Source of the DNA: Spirochaetales bacterium
GTDB taxonomy: Bacteria > Spirochaetota > Spirochaetia > Sphaerochaetales > Sphaerochaetaceae
NCBI GenBank assembly: GCA_017478205.1
Contig: JAFVDZ010000009.1
Span: 1-33,002 of the forward strand
Length of the DNA stretch: 33,002 nucleotides
Reading direction: 5' to 3'
Part shown: positions 1 through 7,234 of the stretch, piece by piece
How the letters are laid out: the number at the start of each line of letters is the position of its first letter
How positions within the stretch are numbered: position 1 is the stretch's first letter
The notes under the pieces: model-generated
Seen by the model: the letters and a program-made list of their open reading frames with translations, nothing else
What the model was told of the DNA's origin: nothing
Database searches by the model: none
Made by a program: the position numbers and the translations under genes

Positions 1-249
1 CACATTATTGTCTCTTAATTGTGATGGTTTTGCTGTCACTTGCATTAGTTCATTACAGTTATTGTTTGAAATTTGGCGTCTATTATAGACGTCCATATAA
101 TTCAAAAGATTAACTGGTAATTCATCTGGTTTTGATAATTTGTCTACACCATTTGATTTAAATTCTCCCAAGTCTCCAAGTTTACGCTGTTCCCAAACAT
201 CATTAAAACCACGGAAGCGAATGACTGGTTTTTTCTCTTTTTCTGCCAT
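1..249 (-). CDS. hsdS: HsdS, type I restriction-modification specificity subunit (N-terminal part only)
   Basis: This is the first 83 codons of a specificity subunit; the rest lies beyond the left edge. The protein opens MAEKEKKPVIRFRGF and continues NDVWEQRKLGDLGEF, the usual HsdS opening in which a conserved W-E-Q-R-K-L segment leads into the first target recognition domain. The family selects the DNA sequence that the HsdM/HsdR complex methylates or cuts. The ATG lies one base after the hsdM stop, and a GGAGG inside the end of hsdM serves as ribosome binding site, so the two genes are translationally coupled. The WEQRK-coding DNA reappears inverted at 3272-3286 in front of a silent cassette, suggesting that this gene can exchange its body. 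No hsdR is visible in the window. Confidence 0.85.
   Translation of the reverse strand, partial: MAEKEKKPVIRFRGFNDVWEQRKLGDLGEFKSNGVDKLSKPDELPVNLLNYMDVYNRRQISNNNCNELMQVTAKPSQLRDNNV
182..196 (-). repeat. Left arm of a 15-bp inverted repeat inside hsdS
   Basis: On the minus strand this reads TTGGGAACAGCGTAA and encodes WEQRK of hsdS. The identical 15-mer occurs on the plus strand at 3272-3286, making an inverted pair about 3.1 kb apart. Similarity continues imperfectly for about 12 bases into each gene (CT.GGAGA.TTG against CT.GAAGA.TTG). Recombination between the arms would invert hsdM and the HTH gene and fuse the hsdS start to the silent cassette. Confidence 0.8.
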
Positions 250-250
250 T

Positions 251-2809
251 TCACCTACCTCCAAGCATTTTCTTGAGTTCTTCAAGTCCCTGCATATCAA
301 ATTCGTTTCCTGTCAACATATCAATCATGTCTGAGAGTTCCTTCGCTGTTTCATCAATTTGATTCTCAACTTCAGATAAGGTAGTACTATATTTAGAAGC
401 AAGGTTTTCAAGCTTTTTGATCAACTCTGTAACAATTGATTCAGGTAATTTAGATATTCCAGATACAAGAGGAGCAATCCATTTTTCATGCAAAAGCATC
501 CTGGCTTCATCATCCGTTAGACACTCAATTCTCTCTTTTGTATTCAAATGAAGCGCTATAGAGGCATCTTTAAGCTGTTTTTTCAGTTTCTTTTCTTCCT
601 CATTGGCTTCAGACACCTCTTTTAGAACAGATAGTATTTCTTTATCAAGCTCCTTTGCCTTCAATGCCTTTTTTACTTCTGGCCAAACGAATGCAGTCTT
701 GTCTTCATTTATAAAATCTTTATCCTTTTCTTCTTCAGGAATCTTATCCAAAGCCTCTTCGTATAATGTAGTTATTTCTGCAATACGGTCTTCGTAAGAT
801 TTTATCTTAAAAACTTCATCTGAAAGGAACATTGACTGAACAAGTTCGAAAGGAAGCATGTGGCCAACCCATCCTTCTTGAACTTCTTGTTCTTTATTAT
901 CTTTTTTCTTTAATACCATATTGGAATCCACCTGCTTTGTGGTAGAAAAACCTTCTGTTTGCAGTATTTCAAGATCCACCGCAATTTTAGTCCAATCATC
1001 ATCCAATATCTGATAGGCTTCATAGGCATCTACAAGAGGAATATTACTTAATCTGTTGAAAATTTCCTCACTAAGAACCGCTTCTTCCTTGGAGATGTTA
1101 ATACCTGATGCATCCCGCATTAGTTCCTTGGTCAAGTATTCATCAAAGTCATTGAAAGCATCGATATATTTCTTAGTAAAAGCTGAAACAACCTCATGAT
1201 CAGCCACAATATTCTTGATATTCTCTGACTTAAAATCAGCATAAGAAGCATTACGAGAAGAAAATAGTGCATCTTTCAAGCCTGGGAATGCTTTCCAGTA
1301 TTCATCCAGTTCATCAATTTCCTTTTTAGGGATACCTCCAAACATGGAGGCATATATATCCCAACTCTCAGGCTTCTCGGAAGAATCAACGTAACGAGGA
1401 ATATTGAGATTGTAATCGTTAGCACGTATTTCATCACGAGATACAACCCTAGAGAATTTCTCCACACTGATTCTATCTATCACTACATCAACAATCTTCT
1501 TGATGTCAGATGCACGCAGTTTATTGTTCTTACCTACCTTCGCAAAACCCTTTGACGCATCGATGATGAGCACATCAGTATCGGTGCGCTTCTGCTTCAG
1601 GATCATGATGATTGTTGGGATACCAGTTCCAAAGAAGATGTTGGCAGGAAGGCCTATTACTGCATCAATCTTGTTGTTCTCGATGAGATTCTTTCTTATC
1701 TCACCCTCTTCTCCACCACGGAAGAGAACACCATGAGGCAGAACAATTGTCATTAAACCTTCTGGCTTAATATGATACAGGTCATGAAGCAAGAATGCAT
1801 AATCTGCTTTTCCTTTCGGGGCAAGACCATAAGACTTGTAACGAGGATCAGCTTCCTTGTCCGTTGGATTCCAGTTCTGAGAATAAGGGGGATTCGATAC
1901 TACAGCATCTACGTATAGAGGATTATAACTTCCAACAGGATCATTTTCATCAAAATATGGCCAGTCCTCCTCAAGGGTATCGCCATTTCTTGTAATGATG
2001 TTATCTGGAAGTATTCCTCTCATAACGAGATTCATTCGCGTAAGGTTGTATGTATTTTCCTTCAGTTCCTGGGCATAATATTTGATCTTATCAGAGCTGC
2101 CAATGTACCTAGAAACACTCTTGCCAATATTTATAAGCAGTGAACCAGAACCAGATGTCGGATCATAAATCTTGATCTCAGACCTATCCTTTAGGTGATT
2201 AGCGACGATTTCAGACATGAGAATGGATACTTCTTGAGGGGTATAGAATTCACCCGCCTTCTTTCCAGCATTGGCAGCAAAGTTTGAAATCAGGTATTCA
2301 TAAATAAAGCCAAGCACATCATAATCTTGCTTGCCATCCATAGGAATATCCTTGATCAAGTTGATCAAGTCTCTTATGGATTTGGTTTGGCTACCCGAAC
2401 TATCACCAAGCTTGGAAAGACCAGTTTGGAGGGTATCAAATATTTTATCAAAAACCTTCTTGTGAGAAGTATTTATAAAGCGTGCAAAAGCAGACAATGC
2501 ATCTCTTACATTAGACACATTGAAGTCCGACCCCATATCAAGCCATGTGGAGAACAAGTTCTCATAAGCAATAAAATACCCTAGGTTGTTCTGGATGCTG
2601 TTTACAACCTCCATGTCGGATTCATTTAGAGATTCTTTGATAACATCGTCAGTCCAATCGTTCTCCTTAAGATATTTCATTTCCTTATCGGAAAGAAATT
2701 TGTAGAAAATAAAGCCCAAGATATAATCTTTATATTCATTCGCCTCGATCTTGGAGCGCATTTTATTTGCTGACTCCCAAATCTTTGCTGCAAGTTGTTG
2801 TTTATTCAT
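251..2809 (-). CDS. hsdM: HsdM, type I restriction-modification N6-adenine methyltransferase subunit
   Basis: This 852-residue protein supplies the S-adenosylmethionine-dependent adenine methyltransferase of a type I system. An N-terminal helical HsdM domain (residues about 1-150) is followed by the N6-MTase fold. That fold shows the AdoMet-binding stretch DPTSGSGSLL and the catalytic NPPYS motif typical of gamma-class N6-adenine enzymes. It is longer than the common 500-550 residue HsdM. The extra C-terminal part (from about residue 520) is rich in Lys and Glu and probably coiled coil, as in the long HsdM subfamily. An AAGGAGA lies 7 nt before the ATG. The gene is followed after 1 nt by hsdS, and a small HTH gene lies upstream in the same orientation. 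Together they form the methylation half of a type I locus. Confidence 0.95.
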   Translation of the reverse strand: MNKQQLAAKIWESANKMRSKIEANEYKDYILGFIFYKFLSDKEMKYLKENDWTDDVIKESLNESDMEVVNSIQNNLGYFIAYENLFSTWLDMGSDFNVSNVRDALSAFARFINTSHKKVFDKIFDTLQTGLSKLGDSSGSQTKSIRDLINLIKDIPMDGKQDYDVLGFIYEYLISNFAANAGKKAGEFYTPQEVSILMSEIVANHLKDRSEIKIYDPTSGSGSLLINIGKSVSRYIGSSDKIKYYAQELKENTYNLTRMNLVMRGILPDNIITRNGDTLEEDWPYFDENDPVGSYNPLYVDAVVSNPPYSQNWNPTDKEADPRYKSYGLAPKGKADYAFLLHDLYHIKPEGLMTIVLPHGVLFRGGEEGEIRKNLIENNKIDAVIGLPANIFFGTGIPTIIMILKQKRTDTDVLIIDASKGFAKVGKNNKLRASDIKKIVDVVIDRISVEKFSRVVSRDEIRANDYNLNIPRYVDSSEKPESWDIYASMFGGIPKKEIDELDEYWKAFPGLKDALFSSRNASYADFKSENIKNIVADHEVVSAFTKKYIDAFNDFDEYLTKELMRDASGINISKEEAVLSEEIFNRLSNIPLVDAYEAYQILDDDWTKIAVDLEILQTEGFSTTKQVDSNMVLKKKDNKEQEVQEGWVGHMLPFELVQSMFLSDEVFKIKSYEDRIAEITTLYEEALDKIPEEEKDKDFINEDKTAFVWPEVKKALKAKELDKEILSVLKEVSEANEEEKKLKKQLKDASIALHLNTKERIECLTDDEARMLLHEKWIAPLVSGISKLPESIVTELIKKLENLASKYSTTLSEVENQIDETAKELSDMIDMLTGNEFDMQGLEELKKMLGGR

Positions 2810-2968
2810 TATGGATTCTCCTTGTTTTATCCTTTATCTTTTCCTAATTTTCTTTCGAAATGCTGTCTTTTGCCATATTCATAAGAGTTCTGATCATAAA
2901 AACATGCAATATTATTCCTTTATCAAGAGTCTTTTTCTTCTTACCTAATATTTCACTCACAGTTATGA
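2810..2968 (-). promoter_or_regulatory. Upstream region of hsdM
   Basis: This 159-nt non-coding stretch separates the HTH gene stop from the hsdM start. It is AT-rich and ends in a good ribosome binding site (AAGGAGA). A possible TTGCAT is visible on the minus strand, but no convincing matching -10 hexamer could be chosen, so hsdM may be transcribed from here or co-transcribed with the HTH gene. Confidence 0.35.
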
Positions 2969-3196
2969 TCACTCTTTCTCCTTTCGGTTAATCCACGCCT
3001 CTTCGAGCGTATCAAAATGAAAGCTATTCTTATCACAGAAGTCTTTGATTCTCTTCATGATTGTTATATTTGGGCATGCCTTTCCGGACTCCCATCGGTT
3101 TACCGTAGAAAAGGCTACATCCAGCTCTTTTGCAAATGCTTGTTGAGATAGGAAAGCCTTTTGACGAATTTTTTTTATTTCACTTGAAAAAGCCAT
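2969..3196 (-). CDS. Small XRE-family helix-turn-helix regulator next to hsdM
   Basis: This 75-residue single-domain DNA-binding protein has the lambda-repressor/Cro fold. The helix-turn-helix is readable as SQQAFAKELDVAFSTVNRWE followed by SGKACPN, the usual XRE pattern. I chose the ATG at 3196 (MAFSSEIKK) because an AAAGGA sits 8-9 nt upstream; an earlier in-frame start at 3247 lacks a site and would run through the promoter region. Position and size resemble controller or antitoxin-like regulators next to restriction-modification genes, and it probably regulates itself and hsdM (inference). A near-perfect palindrome just upstream at 3236-3249 is a candidate operator. The gene lies inside the segment bounded by the hsdS inverted repeats, so it would flip together with hsdM. 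Confidence 0.8.
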   Translation of the reverse strand: MAFSSEIKKIRQKAFLSQQAFAKELDVAFSTVNRWESGKACPNITIMKRIKDFCDKNSFHFDTLEEAWINRKEKE

Positions 3197-3235
3197 ATTG
3201 CATATCCTTTCTATTATTATAGCCATAATATAGCG

Positions 3236-3249
3236 TTTTGCACGCAAAA
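3236..3249. promoter_or_regulatory. Palindrome TTTTGCACGCAAAA, candidate operator of the HTH gene
   Basis: Two 6-bp arms (TTTTGC and GCAAAA) surround a 2-bp centre, about 40 bp upstream of the chosen HTH start and next to AT-rich -10-like sequences (TATATT, TATAAT on the minus strand). The size suits a dimeric XRE repressor. That the neighbouring protein binds here is inference. Confidence 0.4.
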
Positions 3250-3254
3250 AATGA

Positions 3255-3713
3255 TTATCGATTACTACAACTTGGGAACAGCGTAAGCTGGAAGAGTTGA
3301 TTTCTCTTGGTAATGGAAAAGACTACAAGCATCTTGAAAAAGGAGTTATTCCTGTATATGGCACTGGTGGCTACATGACTAGTGTTGATCAGTATTTGTG
3401 TGATAAGGATTCCATTGGAATTGGAAGAAAAGGTACTATTGATCAGCCTTATATTCTTCGAGCACCATTTTGGACTGTTGATACTTTATTCTTTGCAACA
3501 CCAAAAGATAATATCGAATTGGATTATTTATTTGGTATATTTCAAACTATTGATTGGAAACAAAAGGATGAGTCAACAGGTGTCCCGAGTCTATCTAAAC
3601 AAAACATAAACACTATTGAGGTTTTTGTATCTTTTGACAAAAGTGAACAGAAAAGTATTGGGAAACATTTTAGTCAACTCGATAACCTTATCACCCTTCA
3701 TCAGCGTGAGTAA
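3255..3713 (+). pseudogene. hsdS': Silent, start-less HsdS target-recognition cassette
   Basis: This open frame has no ATG. It begins just after a stop with LSITTTWEQRKLEELISLG and ends KHFSQLDNLITLHQRE plus a stop. The opening WEQRKL matches the junction in the active hsdS start. The ending LDNLITLHQR is the central conserved helix that closes an HsdS half, so the cassette is one complete target-recognition domain (about 140 residues) without promoter, start or second half. It points the opposite way to hsdM/hsdS. By comparison with phase-variable type I systems it is a storage copy, expressed only after inversion across the 15-bp repeats. It could instead be a dead remnant; the uninterrupted frame favours a reservoir. 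Confidence 0.75.
3272..3286 (+). repeat. Right arm of the hsdS inverted repeat
   Basis: TTGGGAACAGCGTAA reads here on the plus strand and is identical to the minus-strand copy at 182-196. It sits at the very start of the silent cassette, in the same reading frame (WEQRK), so an exchange between the arms would give an in-frame hybrid hsdS. Confidence 0.8.
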
Positions 3714-3878
3714 TAACGTCTTTATCTATATTTCCCTTCATATGGTTGGGGAAAAAGAGTCTCTTCTTTTCTTTTGTCTTCCCTTATAGAAAAATCCTAT
3801 AGGGTAATCTGACATCAGACTCTTTGATGATGGAAATAAATGTAGAATATAAAAAAGAAATAGAGAGTGAGTGAATTA

Positions 3879-4916
3879 TCAGATTGTCAATTTGAAATGA
3901 TCATTCACAATTAAATCAAGTTGCTCTCTTATTTTGGAGAAATCACAATTCAAGTCCAATGTTTTAACGCTTATTTGATTTCCACTCATTTGATACTTTT
4001 CATCAATTCTTTCATTTTCTGTTGCTGCATAAAGAATCATTCCAGAAACTTTGTGTTGTTTTTGACTGTAGGCTTTCTCTTTGTTTTTTACATATGTGAA
4101 GATCTGGTACAGATTATGGGAATGCTGCTTATGAACATTAAATCTGGTTTGAGTTACATTTGTATAATACTTGGCATCAATAATAAGGACATCATTCCCT
4201 TTCGTAAGCATAATATCGCTCTGCATTACAGGAAGCATTGTCCCAATTCCATCATCCAAAGCCCAAGAAATCTGTGAGGACGATACATCCAGTAATGGAA
4301 ATTCACGACGATAATACTCCAAGATGAATTTCTCATATAAATGAGACATCCGCTGCTCATCAAGGAAGTCCATCAATTTTGTACTTCCATCTGCATTAGT
4401 TTGTAAAAGGCCTTTAATCACAAGATAACAGATAGAAATCAACATTCTATAAGTCTGGTTATTTCGGTTGTATTGTATATTCCAATTGATGGAGAGAAAA
4501 TCCAAAGTTTCAACATCGCTAAAATATGCGAGAATCTTCTTCAGTTCTTTCTTACGATTCTTTGAGATATCAGAACGCAATAAAAGTTCCATTGTAGTCT
4601 TTATGATTCGATTCATGTAAGAATTAACGGAAAAATCATCATAGGAACAAATCAGCTGTTGCTTAAGAATACTCAGTGTTTTTATCGTTTCAGAAACTTC
4701 AATTCGCCCTTTTACGGTTGGTAACCCCTCCTCCTTCTGAAGATAATCACGACCTAATCCACGCTTAATTTGAAAAGAAACCCCTTTTACCAATATTGCA
4801 GAACATAACTCAGCCATGTTGTCAAACTGCTCTGTGGCTATATTTTTATAGCCCTGCTCGGTTAACACCTTAAATGCATAGGAAAGCATGTAGTATATAT
4901 TCTGAATTGGTATCAC
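3879..4916 (-). CDS. mcrC: McrC-like nuclease subunit of a McrBC modification-dependent restriction system
   Basis: This 345-residue partner of the upstream McrB GTPase is the McrBC subunit that cuts DNA carrying modified cytosines. The N-terminus MIPIQNIYYMLSYAF is a hallmark of the family. A PD-(D/E)XK nuclease core is visible as QSDIMLTKGNDVLIIDAKYY, where D, D and the D-A-K element supply the metal site, at about residues 230-255. The ATG overlaps the McrB stop by 4 bp (ATGA), so the two are translated together. Length fits the McrC family. The target modification cannot be read from McrC; it depends on the McrB reader region. It lies 165 bp from the silent hsdS cassette, tail to tail. 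Confidence 0.92.
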   Translation of the reverse strand: MIPIQNIYYMLSYAFKVLTEQGYKNIATEQFDNMAELCSAILVKGVSFQIKRGLGRDYLQKEEGLPTVKGRIEVSETIKTLSILKQQLICSYDDFSVNSYMNRIIKTTMELLLRSDISKNRKKELKKILAYFSDVETLDFLSINWNIQYNRNNQTYRMLISICYLVIKGLLQTNADGSTKLMDFLDEQRMSHLYEKFILEYYRREFPLLDVSSSQISWALDDGIGTMLPVMQSDIMLTKGNDVLIIDAKYYTNVTQTRFNVHKQHSHNLYQIFTYVKNKEKAYSQKQHKVSGMILYAATENERIDEKYQMSGNQISVKTLDLNCDFSKIREQLDLIVNDHFKLTI

Positions 4917-7087
4917 TTGATCGAATTCCTTAATCTTTCGCTCCAGTCTTTGATCTTTCCGGGTTCGTCAAACCAGTATTCCTTTAGCAGGGGAATGATT
5001 TCAAACTCAACAATATTGGACAGCATTTGATCTGATATATCTTTTAATTCACAGAAATAACTATGCCCTATGCAAAAACCTTCACCAAGCGAGTCATCAT
5101 TTGAAATAAAATCATTCAGGCTTTTAATACAGTCAATTAATCTATTAAACTTTTTGTTACAAAAGGAATCAATGTAATCTTTGAATTTTTGATTTTCAAA
5201 GCATGGCTTCATTTCAAAGAAAGCAAATCTTCTTCGTAAAGCATAGTCCATCATAGCAAGGCTTCTATCAGCTGTGTTCATCATCCCAATAACATAGAGA
5301 TTCTTTGGAACTGAGAATTCCTCATCATTGTACAAAAGCCTTAAACCAATATCACGCTTATCTGCTTCAATCAGCATAAAAAGCTCGCCGAATATCTTGC
5401 TGAGATTTCCGCGGTTGATTTCATCAATGATAAAGAAATATGGAACATCTTCACCATCTTCCTCTGCGGATTTACAGAAATCATAGAATGGACCATGCTT
5501 AAGCTCAAAACCCCCAGACTGTGTTGGTCTGAATCCCATAATGAAATCTTCATAAGAGTAACTCTGATGAAACTGAACCATCATAACACGGCTCTGGTCT
5601 TTAACTTTCATAATTGAATATGCAAGCCTCTTCGCTGCATATGTCTTTCCAACACCGGGCGCACCTTGAAGTATGACATTTTTCTTATTCATCAGCAGAC
5701 TGACAAGTATCTCATACCGGTCTTTGTCCATGTAGACTTTATCGAGAAACATATCCTCATCATATGGATCCATCAGCATCTGAACTTCGCCGACAACGTC
5801 TTCATCAGAATCACTCTCAAACAACGTATTAAGTTTCTCAACATAATCCTTATACTTGGTTATGTCCGTCAAAACCTTCATCACAGCCTGCCCTGGATGT
5901 TGCCATTCTCCCCTGTTAGTCCATTTGATTTTACGCACATGCTCATATTGTTTTCGTTCTGGGTGAAACTCGTAGTCAGACTCAATTATTCCACGCCCTA
6001 TTACCAGCCTCATTCCCTTCTTGGCAAATACTATATCACCGGGTTTCATTTCATTGGCAAACTGCCATGTGGCATGGGCATCGTTCTTGTATGATTTCAT
6101 AGGATCAAACTTATCCTGCATTGCCTTCTTCATATCACTCTTTGAGTCATATTCAGAGAGGTTTCCAATACCATCTGGTCCTATGGCCATTATTCCAGAA
6201 TCGTAGAACTCATCCCAAAATGAGGCATTATCACCAGGAGAGTAAATCCAATAATGAATAGTCTTAACTCCTTCATCCGCCAGAGCAGCTCCTGTATTCT
6301 CTCTCTGTATTTCAGCCTTCTTGGCAGCATTCTCTTTGTTGACCTGGTCAGAGTATCTCCACGCCTCGAAACTTAACTCTTTGAAATCCTTAAGTTCACT
6401 AAAATCACTCTGTAGATATGCTCGTAGTTTTTCAACAATATCAAAGTATTTTTCTGAAGGTATTTTTGATTCAATAACTGGAAGTGTTCTTACAAGATCA
6501 TCCGGCATTTTGCCAGATTTATAGATGTACCATGTATTGCGCTGATCCAAATTCAAAAATGAATTTGGTGCAATCCAATAAAGACCCATTGTTATCTTGC
6601 TATTCCCGTTGCCTTTTTTGTTTATAGCAAGATCAAAATATTTTGAGAGAACACTCCTATTACTAGTGTTTGGATCATCGGCATAGGCAAGAGCAGATTC
6701 AAATAGTTCCCAAAGATCTTCAATGTCACTATCTTCCCGTTGATCGACGAAGCAGTAATAAGTAGCATTCTGGTTATTCAATACTGGGATACTATCAAAA
6801 GATGTTGGTATATCGGCCTTTATACAAAATAATTCTGCAACTGCTGAAATAATCGATATCCGATTCTCTGGCTTCATAGAGCTTTTGTTAAAAAGTCCAA
6901 AGACAGTAAATGGATCAATATCTACCAGATGATTGTCCTTTTCCAAGGTAGGCAAATTGAGACCCGTTTTCTCATATATCTGTTTGACTTTTGCTACAAG
7001 TTCTTTGCGATTGTTCTTATACTCTAATAACTTTCTAGCTAATTCCTTATAAAAATCTACCCAGTCAAACTGATTCACATTGCTCAT
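4913..7087 (-). CDS. mcrB: McrB-like AAA+ GTPase with N-terminal EVE/YTH-like modified-base reader
   Basis: This 724-residue motor and DNA-recognition subunit of McrBC opens with a helical region (1-270) of unclear fold. Residues about 277-405 (HYWIYSPGDN, then FYDSGIMAIG and MKPGDIVFAK) resemble the EVE/YTH group of pockets that flip out modified bases. The AAA+ domain follows: Walker A GAPGVGKT (about 474-482), Walker B FFIIDEINRG (about 549) and the McrB signature MNTADRSLAMMDYALRRRF (about 604). The McrB motor uses GTP in the studied family members. A reader placed before the motor is the usual McrB plan; the EVE-like identity rests on pattern only. The start codon follows an AAATCTCC-complementary weak site, and the gene diverges from the helicase at 7235. 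Confidence 0.9.
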   Translation of the reverse strand: MSNVNQFDWVDFYKELARKLLEYKNNRKELVAKVKQIYEKTGLNLPTLEKDNHLVDIDPFTVFGLFNKSSMKPENRISIISAVAELFCIKADIPTSFDSIPVLNNQNATYYCFVDQREDSDIEDLWELFESALAYADDPNTSNRSVLSKYFDLAINKKGNGNSKITMGLYWIAPNSFLNLDQRNTWYIYKSGKMPDDLVRTLPVIESKIPSEKYFDIVEKLRAYLQSDFSELKDFKELSFEAWRYSDQVNKENAAKKAEIQRENTGAALADEGVKTIHYWIYSPGDNASFWDEFYDSGIMAIGPDGIGNLSEYDSKSDMKKAMQDKFDPMKSYKNDAHATWQFANEMKPGDIVFAKKGMRLVIGRGIIESDYEFHPERKQYEHVRKIKWTNRGEWQHPGQAVMKVLTDITKYKDYVEKLNTLFESDSDEDVVGEVQMLMDPYDEDMFLDKVYMDKDRYEILVSLLMNKKNVILQGAPGVGKTYAAKRLAYSIMKVKDQSRVMMVQFHQSYSYEDFIMGFRPTQSGGFELKHGPFYDFCKSAEEDGEDVPYFFIIDEINRGNLSKIFGELFMLIEADKRDIGLRLLYNDEEFSVPKNLYVIGMMNTADRSLAMMDYALRRRFAFFEMKPCFENQKFKDYIDSFCNKKFNRLIDCIKSLNDFISNDDSLGEGFCIGHSYFCELKDISDQMLSNIVEFEIIPLLKEYWFDEPGKIKDWSERLRNSIK

Positions 7088-7234
7088 TCTATTTAAATCT
7101 CCTTACCTTTAGGTATCCGGGCACCATAAATATCTCTAGAATATAATATTTGACAAGATTCATGTCACATAATGATAACTTTATTTCGGTTTTGATGTAG
7201 TCTTTGTATGATAAAATCGCTTAGGTAATAGATC
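7088..7234. promoter_or_regulatory. Divergent intergenic region between mcrB and the helicase gene
   Basis: This 147-bp AT-rich region lies between two divergent defence genes and must hold both promoters. A TATGAT at 7207-7212 on the plus strand is a possible -10 for the helicase gene, but no good -35 is visible at the right distance. No inverted repeat stands out. Confidence 0.4.

Noticed and set aside
3796-3824. Short palindromes CCTATAGG and TCTGACATCAGA between mcrC and the hsdS cassette
   Set aside because: Arms are only 4-5 bp with no T tract in a consistent direction, so neither terminator nor operator can be supported.
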